The notes under the pieces are model-generated. The model did not search any database. It worked only from the letters and a program-made list of their open reading frames with translations, and was not told the origin of the DNA. The translations under genes were made by a program, and so were the position numbers. Shown here piece after piece: positions 1 to 6,571 of a DNA stretch of 8,025 bases (positions are counted from its first letter, which is position 1; every line of letters starts with the position of its first letter). The stretch covers positions 1 through 8,025 of the forward strand of contig JAUVAM010000135.1 in NCBI GenBank assembly GCA_030591745.1, given 5' to 3'. This DNA is from Deltaproteobacteria bacterium (lineage in GTDB: Bacteria > Myxococcota > B64-G9).

Positions 1-120
1 CGACCCCACCAAAGCAAAAAGCCTGGCATCCCAGTCAATACGCTCATACAAAAAGCGCCGGAACGGCAAGTCGGCCGCGGCGGCAAGACGAACCGTCATC
101 TCGACAAACGGAGAAAGCAT
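1..120 (-). CDS. N-terminus of probable AAA-type ATP-binding protein (partial, runs off window)
   Basis: Only the first 40 codons lie in the window. They run without a stop from ATG at 120 to base 1. The frame reads MLSPFVEMTV at the start and RRFLYERIDWDARLFALVGS at the end. The pattern of an arginine-rich helix, then LYERIDW and a hydrophobic strand ending in G-S, matches what precedes the Walker A (GxxGVGKTT) in stand-alone AAA ATPases of the DUF4143-associated kind. The Walker A itself would lie just outside the window, so this family call is inference. The start is well supported: AGGAGA (128-133) sits 7 bases upstream, and a closer out-of-frame ATG at 125 meets a stop after 9 codons. 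The gene has its own predicted promoter and is separated from the operon behind it by about 240 bases, so it is probably transcribed independently. Confidence 0.6.
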   Translation of the reverse strand, partial: MLSPFVEMTVRLAAAADLPFRRFLYERIDWDARLFALVGS

Positions 121-152
121 GGCATCTTCTCCTAGTCAATAGTGTCTTTTGT

Positions 153-181
153 ATTTTGCACTTTTGACCACATATTGTCAA
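153..181 (-). promoter_or_regulatory. Predicted sigma70-type promoter for the ATP-binding protein gene
   Basis: On the minus strand there is a perfect -35 hexamer TTGACA (plus positions 176-181), a 17-base spacer, and CAAAAT as -10 (153-158, 4 of 6 matches to TATAAT). Transcription would start near 146, giving a leader of about 25 bases that contains the AGGAGA ribosome binding site before ATG at 120. The surrounding stretch is AT-rich, as expected. The call rests on sequence match and spacing only. Confidence 0.5.
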
Positions 182-249
182 CTACACCATGGATCTGTGA
201 TTTCTCGACGGACGGCTGTTCGATCAGAGTGATTCAAGACGCCTCCTCG

Positions 250-356
250 CCAAAATGACGCGCCGTTTTAGTTTTGAACAACCACAGGATTGGTTTTGAA
301 CAACCACAACCACAACTCCAAAATGACGCGCCGGATTGGTTTTGAACAACCACAAC
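250..356. repeat. Mosaic of short direct repeats in the intergenic region
   Basis: Two units are interleaved. The 16-base unit ccaaaatgacgcgccg occurs at 250-265 and 318-333. The unit ttttgaacaaccaca occurs three times, beginning at 272, 294 and 340. The last two of these copies are part of an exact 24-base repeat (287-310 and 333-356) that begins ggattgg. A caaccacaaccacaac triplet-like run (301-316) joins them. Copy offsets are 22, 46 and 68 bases, which fits successive duplication or slippage. I see no dyad symmetry typical of a terminator. The array abuts the stop codon of the lipoprotein gene. Function is unknown; it may be a fragment of a dispersed genomic repeat. Confidence 0.75.
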
Positions 357-358
357 AG

Positions 359-1171
359 CTACAATTTTTCCTTCTGTGTTTTTAGCCGTCTGACAAGAAA
401 GTTTGCAGCTTCCTTGGCGCATTTTCTCTCTTGGACGATGGGACTAGCATCAGAAGCACGTGATGGGGCAACATGAGTTTTTTCTTTAGAATTCATATTT
501 GTCCCTTTTTGGGAGTCTAGATGACTGAAGTACTTCTTAAGGAAATCCAAGTCTTCCAGGGAGCCATTGAGGGCAAGTATGTCCATTGAAATGCATCTCG
601 CTTGGATGCCAAAGGAAGGATCGGCGATGACCTTCTTCGCCTCTTTTCTGGGATCATCTAGATGTCCAACCAGGCTAATCAGGTGCCGCTTTTTCTTGAA
701 ATCAACGGACTTGGCCCATTTCCTCTGTAGTTCCTCCACAAAAGATCTCTCTCCACTTCCGAGGCAAAGACGCATGAATTCTTCCCTGTACTTTTCACCA
801 TTCATCTTGCGGAACAGGGATAGGAGGACATTTTTCATCTTTAGCTTCATGGTTGCTCTGCATATTGAGTCCATGAATCTTGGGTCTTGGTAGCTATAGG
901 AGTGGTGGCTCAAATTGCGAGTGCGGTACATAGTTTCAATCTCCAGATCGAGCTCATCTTCTGGGAGTTTATCGAGCCGTTCCATTGTCTTTACTAGAGT
1001 CTCAAGACCAACCTTTTCGAGATATTTAATGCCTTCAGAATATTCTTCCATTTCTGCCAATGTTTTCTGTTCGCTTCTTTTTGTTTGAGGCTGATTGCCG
1101 GCATCACAGGATGCCATGATTCCAGTAATGACGAAAAACAAGAACGATGTGCTTATGATATTGCTTTTCAT
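359..1171 (-). CDS. Predicted lipoprotein with HEAT-like helices; candidate partner or immunity protein
   Basis: A 270-residue protein I do not recognise. Residues 1-21 form a lipoprotein signal: a short basic start, the hydrophobic core FLFFVITGI, then M-A-S-Cys22, a near-consensus lipobox. Asp23 follows the Cys, which in E. coli favours retention in the inner membrane; whether that rule holds here is unknown. The mature part is almost entirely charged helices. Residues 165-215, with LDDPRKEA and DPSFGIQAR, resemble a HEAT-repeat unit. The tail (about 220-270) is polar and ends in a Lys/Arg-rich helix. The ATG overlaps the stop of the 1795-residue gene by 4 bases (ATGA), with GGAG 6 bases upstream inside that gene, so translation is probably coupled. 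G+C is lower than in the body of the operon (one hand-counted line at 541-600 is 48%). A role binding or neutralising the upstream protein's C-terminal domain is inferred from context only; it could equally be an accessory lipoprotein. Confidence 0.8.
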   Translation of the reverse strand: MKSNIISTSFLFFVITGIMASCDAGNQPQTKRSEQKTLAEMEEYSEGIKYLEKVGLETLVKTMERLDKLPEDELDLEIETMYRTRNLSHHSYSYQDPRFMDSICRATMKLKMKNVLLSLFRKMNGEKYREEFMRLCLGSGERSFVEELQRKWAKSVDFKKKRHLISLVGHLDDPRKEAKKVIADPSFGIQARCISMDILALNGSLEDLDFLKKYFSHLDSQKGTNMNSKEKTHVAPSRASDASPIVQERKCAKEAANFLVRRLKTQKEKL

Positions 1172-2163
1172 GGATCGCTCCGATCATGTTTCAAAATCGA
1201 TTTAATCAGTGTAGTGAAATCAACAGTTTTTTCAGAAAATCTTATCCCAAAGGCGGGTTTGTGGATTATATAATTCGGCTTGCCGTGGGTCTCACTTGCG
1301 AGGTGCTCGACAAAACCACGCAGAGTCTTTTTGCCAAAATTGTGCCCGTAAAATTGGTTTTCCTCCATACATCTCGATGCATTTGAAATGCTGCCGATTG
1401 ATTTCAGTGGGTTATACTCACAATTTTCATCTCCATCAAAAAAGAATGTCCCAAGGGTCCCATCGCATGTTTGACAAGTTTTTGATTCTAAATGGATGAG
1501 GTTTTCGCCTTGGAATGATCGATTGCCATCGGGTAAAATTGTGCAGTTGTTTCTCAAGTAGATCCAACTCCCCAGCGTGAACGATTCGGGTTTTTTGTAT
1601 TCAAAGGATAGATTGATGTAAAACCCTTCTAAGTAGTACTTGCCATCTTTAGGTAGATGATTAGTTGAATCGCCGGCAAGCGCAAAAACTTTACCCTCGA
1701 ATGCTTTATCGAAGACATCCGCGCCTGTAAATGCTCCTGGAGGAAGGAGGCAGAGGTAATCATCTGGCAAGTTGCATCGCTCCAGTAGATTTAGTACGGC
1801 ACGATGCTGGATTACTCGGTTAGCATTCTCTCTTTCGATTCCGTACGATGAAGGTGAATTGAAAATGTCCCTGATACCTTCATGGGCGCTTGCGTCTTCT
1901 TTGAGGATCATGAACCATGAACTCTTGTCTTCACCTCTGTATTCATACTTCTCATACCTGTGAGTCCAGTAGTCACTCGCGTCTTCTTTGTTTACTTGTG
2001 ATACATATCCTGGATCAACCCATTCCCAGATGGACCGGAATTTTTCGCATCCTTCGTCATTTACGCTGCTAGCATCAACAATACCCCCATCGACCGGTTT
2101 GGCTTTGATGCATTTGTAGGCTTTGTCAGCATACTTGGCCACAGCCTCATGGTAATCCTCCGT
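1168..2163 (-). other. AT-rich variable C-terminal domain of the giant exported protein
   Basis: This is residues about 1465-1795 of the 1795-residue protein, marked separately because base composition changes here. Hand-counted 60-base lines give 33% G+C at 1201, 42% at 1501 and 43% at 1801, against 65% at 3001, 62% at 3301 and 75% at 5041. The domain begins after a beta-rich segment ending near QLTAVFHTED. It has a charged helical part (about 1468-1600), a PPGAF turn, then an aromatic- and Cys-rich part with a CQTC pair (1694-1697), a final His-rich stretch (HNFGKK, HLASETHGK, IIHK) and a basic tail. I do not recognise the fold. Confidence 0.5.
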
Positions 2164-5100
2164 ATGAAACACTGCGGTGAGCTGCACCCGATCAGAGACT
2201 ATCTCCATCCCGTCTGCGTCGAAAATGCTCAACTTGACCTCGGCACCGTAGATCGGCCCCATGCTTTCGATGTAGAGCGTGACGTCTCCATCCTTGATAT
2301 TGAGGTTTGGTGGGGCTGATGTGGATAGATTCATGAGTTCTGCCACCGGGACGGGTTGCAGGTCTTCGTCGTAGACTTTGAACAGTGCTTGCGGCTCAAG
2401 AGAAAAGCTCACCATGCCGGTCTGGATTTTGTCTTCGTCCACTTGCTTTAGCACCAGCTTGACGATGTCAGAGTCCGAAGCGTCGACCACGTCATCGTTG
2501 AAATCACGCTCTCCGGTCAGTTCGTTCTTGTTGCTGTTGACGTACATGACCAGTTTTTCGGGATTTTCCTCGTCGTACTCGCTGATCTCTTCGCCTGGTT
2601 CCACCACCGTGCCTGGATGAAAGGCGCGCAGATTCACGCTGGCAGAGTAGAAGCTGAGTTCGACTGGCGTTGATTTGATCTCGTGGGGCATGCTGGGGTT
2701 GAGAATGATTCGTGCCCAATAGCTTTTGGTGATGTCGAAATAGGTGCCTTGGCCGATTGTGACCGAACTCTGGCCTGTGTTTACGCTGGTGTAGAACACC
2801 GGCACCTCGTCGGAGCCGTTTTCGTAGAAGACCTCCATGATGGGCAAATCCGGTTGGTAATCCGTCGGCAGAATTTGGAACTCGATATCATGATCGGAGG
2901 TTGTGAAGCCGTAGTCGTCCAAGTTAAACAAATAGGGTTCTTTGTAGAACTCAAATCCCACGCTGTGGCATTTGATGAGTGAATGTCTCGGCGTGTAGGG
3001 CGAGGTGCTGGGGTAGAAGTTGACGAAGCAGGGCAAGGGCTCGGCGTAGCAGCCGTCGCAGGTGCCGCCCCAGCGCTCCACCGGCGTCGAGGCCGTCGAC
3101 GACCAGTCGTACTCATAGCTGCCCGGGGTAGCTGGCATGTCGATAAGCAAGTCACTCTCGCCATTGTCCCGGTACTCCACCGGGACGGGGATGTCCGGCG
3201 CGCCCACGGGTGCCGCTTGAATGAGCCGGTCTTCCACCTGACGGGTCGTGAAGTAACTATCCAGCAAGCTGAGCACCGGGCAGTTCGTCGCGCCGCCGCA
3301 GAAGTCTTCCCGCTCGCCCTGGTCTTCTTGGTCGCGCACGATGAAGTGTTGGCGGATGGGCAGGCGCACGGTCGTGCCCGCCTTGCCCACGCAGTGGGAC
3401 TCGATGGACTCGCCCATGTTGCACAGCTTGCCCATGCTGCTTTGAAGCTCGCTGAAATAGGCCTGGATGTCGTAGCTCAGGTTCTCGCTGTAACTCTCGT
3501 CCCCCCTGACGTCCGCCTGGACATCGAAGATGTAGTGGCCGCCGGGCGAGCCGCTCATGATCGTGCAGAAGGTGGCCCGCGTGATGCTGGACCTGAGCTG
3601 CATTTGCTGAAAGGTGCTTGCGTTGCACAAAGCCTGCGCCTCGTCGTAGTTGGGTCGAGCCTCGGCACAAAAGTCTTCCATGCTGACGATCAGTCCGGGG
3701 CGCGGATCGAAGAGCACGCCGTCAGGAACCATGATGGGCGCATTGGCAAAGACCCGTATGTCTACATTGGAGACCGGGTTGTCGTGAGGGTCCAATACGA
3801 TCATCTCAGGGCAACCGCCCCAGGACAGGACCCGGCCACCCAGGTTGGAGATCGTCCGGTCGACAAGCCGGGCGGCTGTTTTGTCCGGCATGCCGATGGC
3901 CGTGAAGGGGGTTTTGAGGTGAGTGCCGCTGGAAGTCAAAAAGGCGTCCACCACGTTCAGGCCCGCCTGCACTGTCCAAGGATCGCCGTTCAAGTAGATG
4001 GGATTTTCCGCGGTACTTGTGCCCAGGGTGAGTGTGACTGTGGCGATGCCGATGACGTCGGTCAGGACCGTGGACTGGGCCAGGCTGCCGCCGCCGGCCA
4101 TTACCGTGAAACTAACCTCTGCCCCGTCGACCGGCTTTTGGTCAGAGTCGACGACCAGCACCTTGAGTTGAATGGATGCACCCACCGTGGCTTTTTGTTT
4201 GTCGGATGCCAGGATTTTGGCGATGGCCCGGGCTGCGTTGCTGTCGTAGTTGGGCGCGCTTACCAACTGGTGGGCGAGGATCATGTAGTAGGGTCCAGGC
4301 CATGACTCGCGATCCACTATCGTGTATGCCCCAGCGATGCTTCCACTAAGCATCCAGCCGGCCTCGCCTGTCAGGGGATCTGTTCTCATGTAGCCCACGC
4401 CGGACCAGACGCCGACCGTCAGCATCCTGTCGGGCACCAGCACCTGCTGGCCTTGCTGCACGGCGTCCCGGATGTCCTGTTTGACCTTGGTGCCGAATGG
4501 GAGGCTGGGTAAAAGGGTGTCTATGCTTGAGCTGTCGATGGTGAGCAGGGGGATGCCCTGGTTGTTGGCCATTGCCAACAGTCTTGCTGTTGAGATGGAG
4601 TCGACGCCCAAATCTTCTCGCAAGATTCGGTCTTCTAAGACCGAGCCTTGCAGGCCGCTTAGGTCCATGAAGTGTTTCTTGGCAGCAATTTCTCCGACCA
4701 GCTCCACTTGTCTGAGGTCCGCGTCAACGAAGGCACCCTTCCAGATGAACTCGTGGGGCACGCCCAGCACCTGGTTGACCTGGACTACACCGCCAAGAGT
4801 CACAACCTGGGGCGCGGGGTGCAAGAGCTTCAGGCGCAGCAAAGAGGCGAGCTCTTTCTCGGCCGCCTGCCAGCGAAGCAGGTACATCAAGGCCTCGTCG
4901 AAGTAGATGCGCTCGGCTCCTTTTTGCTCCAGGGCTAGCGGCTCGGCCAATATGGGCTTGCCCGCGACGAGGGCCATGACCGTGAGGTTGCCCACGACCA
5001 ACTCGTTGATGAAGCGCTTCGTGCCCGCGGGGCCTGCAAGCTCGACGCTCAAGCGGGCGTCGGCACCCATGGGCAGACCGGCCGTGCCGATGGCCAGGCG

Positions 5101-6555
5101 TTGTCCATCCACGGTTAGCACTGGGCGCAATCTGATGAGGTAGGCCGGGGTGGCACCCAGGCCGCCGAAGGAGTTGATGATCTCCTGGTCTTCGACGGTC
5201 TCGGGCTCGTAGCGTAGGGCGATGGAACGGTTGCTGAGTTGGTGGGCCGGCAAGGTCAGCTCGAAAAATACCTGGCTGGGGTTTACGGCGTCGTAGGCTG
5301 TGAACTTGACCTGGTGCAAGAGGCGTTCTGGCAGGGAGGTGGACTCTGAAGTCACAAGCGCTTCGAGAAAGGGTAGGCCCGAGGGCAGGATGTTTAGGTG
5401 CTGGGGCTTTTGTGCTCGGGTCTGGAGGAGATCTTCGTAAGTGTGATCGGCTTGTGTTGCGTCCAGTAAGACCTCGATTTCGGCCTTCAAGAATTCGAGC
5501 GGCGTTTCGGGACGATCGGCTTGTAGGTAGTTTTCTGAGATGCTTGTTAGGTCGAGGGCCTCGGGTAGGGGTGGGGGCTCGTTGAGTTCGTAGCCGGCGG
5601 CTTTGAGGCTGGTGTCCATGGACGTCCAGAGCTCGCCGCCTTCTTCCATTGCGCTGCCTCGGTAGTCGGTAAAGGGGAGGTAGGCCTCGACCCAGACGTG
5701 CTCGAAGCGGATGTTGGATAGTTTGCCGGCGCTTAACTCCTGGGCGTGGGGGATGCCTGCTCGCTGTAGAAGCTGTAAGACCTGCTGGGTGTTCTCGACG
5801 CCAAAAACAAGAGGCGCTCGGTCCAGATCGAGTAAGCGGCCCACGCCGACCACGAACCGGGCCGGATAGCCTGATGCTCGCAATAGGGCCACCAGCAAGG
5901 CTGCTTGATCTGAGTCGTTGCCGGAACCCTGGAGCAGGGTTTGTTCCGCCCCTTTCATGCTCCCATGATACCACTCGGTACCCACATAGTTGTAGACGTA
6001 GTCGAAGATGTTGACGGGATTCCAGTTGAGTTCTCTGGCTTTGTTCACGATGGCCTGAGAAAGCGGGGCCGTGGGGCTGGCCTGGCGGTCTGCTGGTTGC
6101 AGGTCCTTGTTGCCGCCTTTGTAGGCGGGGGTCAAGTTGGGCTCTTCTAAGGGCAGGCGCTGGGCTGCCGCCAGGTTTTGGTAGGGCAATGTCGTTGAGC
6201 CGAGGATCGGCGGTTCGGGGCCTTCCAGGGTTGCGATGAAGTTGCGGAGATCCGTGGACTGGTTGGGGTCTAAGACGCCTGCGGACATGGCTTCGATCAA
6301 GGGAAGGCTGTGGTCTATGAAGGCCTGGTAGCGAGCCAGTTCGGCTTCCAGCCGGGCTTTGGCGAGGGGGCTGTCCAGTTGTTCGAGGCGCAGGTTGGTT
6401 TGCGCGAACTTGGTGAGTTGGGCGTCACGACTAATTAACAGGCGCGTTGTGGCAGTCGGGACGGCCGAGAGGTCTGTGGCTTGTGTGGACGGCAGCCCGA
6501 GTAGGAGAAGACAGGAAAGGGCGGTGATTGATGCCGACTTTTGTTTGAAGTTCAT
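1168..6555 (-). CDS. Giant exported modular protein: transglutaminase-like fold, Big-1 Ig domain, variable C-terminal domain
   Basis: 1795 residues, exported. Residues 1-26 are a Sec signal peptide (KQK, then hydrophobic SCLLLLGL, cleavage after STQA). About 40-100 is helical. About 165-320 is a transglutaminase-like domain of the type often adjacent to RHS proteins (DQAALLVALLRASGYPAR, then EHVWVEAY, then SMDTSLK). His286 and Asp314 fit the catalytic His and Asp, but the Cys position holds Asp214, so it is probably not a protease or transglutaminase. About 710-745 (GVGYMRTDPLTGEAGWMLSG) is a segment I associate with the same protein class. About 783-890 is an invasin-type Big_1 Ig domain (GASIQLKVLVVDSDQKPVDG). 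Residues 915-1196 carry 12 Cys, probably disulfide-bonded. DFNDDVVDASD at 1351 resembles a degenerate dockerin or EF-hand loop. Residues about 1465-1795 are unrecognised, with 9 Cys, and encoded by distinctly AT-richer DNA. The start is supported by GGGGAG (6561-6566) 5 bases before ATG. It lies 16 bases behind the MopE-like gene and overlaps the lipoprotein gene. Role unknown: a surface or secreted scaffold, possibly toxin-bearing. Confidence 0.85.
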   Translation of the reverse strand: MNFKQKSASITALSCLLLLGLPSTQATDLSAVPTATTRLLISRDAQLTKFAQTNLRLEQLDSPLAKARLEAELARYQAFIDHSLPLIEAMSAGVLDPNQSTDLRNFIATLEGPEPPILGSTTLPYQNLAAAQRLPLEEPNLTPAYKGGNKDLQPADRQASPTAPLSQAIVNKARELNWNPVNIFDYVYNYVGTEWYHGSMKGAEQTLLQGSGNDSDQAALLVALLRASGYPARFVVGVGRLLDLDRAPLVFGVENTQQVLQLLQRAGIPHAQELSAGKLSNIRFEHVWVEAYLPFTDYRGSAMEEGGELWTSMDTSLKAAGYELNEPPPLPEALDLTSISENYLQADRPETPLEFLKAEIEVLLDATQADHTYEDLLQTRAQKPQHLNILPSGLPFLEALVTSESTSLPERLLHQVKFTAYDAVNPSQVFFELTLPAHQLSNRSIALRYEPETVEDQEIINSFGGLGATPAYLIRLRPVLTVDGQRLAIGTAGLPMGADARLSVELAGPAGTKRFINELVVGNLTVMALVAGKPILAEPLALEQKGAERIYFDEALMYLLRWQAAEKELASLLRLKLLHPAPQVVTLGGVVQVNQVLGVPHEFIWKGAFVDADLRQVELVGEIAAKKHFMDLSGLQGSVLEDRILREDLGVDSISTARLLAMANNQGIPLLTIDSSSIDTLLPSLPFGTKVKQDIRDAVQQGQQVLVPDRMLTVGVWSGVGYMRTDPLTGEAGWMLSGSIAGAYTIVDRESWPGPYYMILAHQLVSAPNYDSNAARAIAKILASDKQKATVGASIQLKVLVVDSDQKPVDGAEVSFTVMAGGGSLAQSTVLTDVIGIATVTLTLGTSTAENPIYLNGDPWTVQAGLNVVDAFLTSSGTHLKTPFTAIGMPDKTAARLVDRTISNLGGRVLSWGGCPEMIVLDPHDNPVSNVDIRVFANAPIMVPDGVLFDPRPGLIVSMEDFCAEARPNYDEAQALCNASTFQQMQLRSSITRATFCTIMSGSPGGHYIFDVQADVRGDESYSENLSYDIQAYFSELQSSMGKLCNMGESIESHCVGKAGTTVRLPIRQHFIVRDQEDQGEREDFCGGATNCPVLSLLDSYFTTRQVEDRLIQAAPVGAPDIPVPVEYRDNGESDLLIDMPATPGSYEYDWSSTASTPVERWGGTCDGCYAEPLPCFVNFYPSTSPYTPRHSLIKCHSVGFEFYKEPYLFNLDDYGFTTSDHDIEFQILPTDYQPDLPIMEVFYENGSDEVPVFYTSVNTGQSSVTIGQGTYFDITKSYWARIILNPSMPHEIKSTPVELSFYSASVNLRAFHPGTVVEPGEEISEYDEENPEKLVMYVNSNKNELTGERDFNDDVVDASDSDIVKLVLKQVDEDKIQTGMVSFSLEPQALFKVYDEDLQPVPVAELMNLSTSAPPNLNIKDGDVTLYIESMGPIYGAEVKLSIFDADGMEIVSDRVQLTAVFHTEDYHEAVAKYADKAYKCIKAKPVDGGIVDASSVNDEGCEKFRSIWEWVDPGYVSQVNKEDASDYWTHRYEKYEYRGEDKSSWFMILKEDASAHEGIRDIFNSPSSYGIERENANRVIQHRAVLNLLERCNLPDDYLCLLPPGAFTGADVFDKAFEGKVFALAGDSTNHLPKDGKYYLEGFYINLSFEYKKPESFTLGSWIYLRNNCTILPDGNRSFQGENLIHLESKTCQTCDGTLGTFFFDGDENCEYNPLKSIGSISNASRCMEENQFYGHNFGKKTLRGFVEHLASETHGKPNYIIHKPAFGIRFSEKTVDFTTLIKSILKHDRSDP
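3886..4209 (-). other. Invasin-type (Big_1) Ig-like domain
   Basis: Residues about 783-890 of the giant protein. The order A-T-V-G-A, LKVLVVDSDQKPVDGAEVSF, a glycine-rich turn (MAGGGSL), then TDVIGIATVTLTLGT and WTVQAGL matches the strand pattern of bacterial Ig-like group 1 domains, found in intimins, invasins and other surface proteins. It probably acts as a spacer or adhesion module on the exported protein. Confidence 0.65.
5596..6063 (-). other. Transglutaminase-like domain lacking the catalytic cysteine
   Basis: Residues about 165-320 of the giant protein. Aligned on the conserved LLRAxGxPAR core, the usual G-x-Cys-x-D-x-A nucleophile motif reads GNDSDQA here, with Asp214 (GAC at 5916-5914) at the Cys position. 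His286 in EHVWVEAY and Asp314 in SMDTSLK are kept. GAC to a Cys codon needs two base changes, so one sequencing error does not explain the loss. From memory, RHS-linked relatives also lack Cys here (GNSxDQA or GNAxDQA), so a binding or structural role is likely. Confidence 0.65.
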
Positions 6556-6571
6556 TTGGGCTCCCCTTTCC

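Noticed and set aside
182..249. Possible terminator after the lipoprotein gene (partial dyads around tcgacggacggctgttcga)
   Set aside because: Stems are short and interrupted, with no following T-run in the minus direction.
250..356. CRISPR-like array
   Set aside because: Repeats are not separated by unique spacers of constant length, and no cas gene is present.
234..422. 62-codon minus-strand frame across the repeats
   Set aside because: It overlaps the end of the lipoprotein gene in another frame, and its sequence is simply a translation of the direct repeats.
2983..4305. Long plus-strand open frame of 440 codons opposite the giant gene
   Set aside because: It is the antisense shadow of GC-rich codons. 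The translation is low-complexity Val/Ala/Arg/His-rich with no domain, signal or ribosome site.
4724..5974. 416-codon minus-strand frame inside the giant gene
   Set aside because: It is Arg/Pro/Gly-rich, typical of an out-of-frame reading of GC-rich DNA, while the overlapping frame has clear domains.
6511..6513. Cys15 in the signal peptide of the giant protein as a lipoprotein Cys
   Set aside because: The preceding A-L-S does not fit a lipobox, and the hydrophobic core continues after the Cys. A type I site after STQA at residue 26 fits better.
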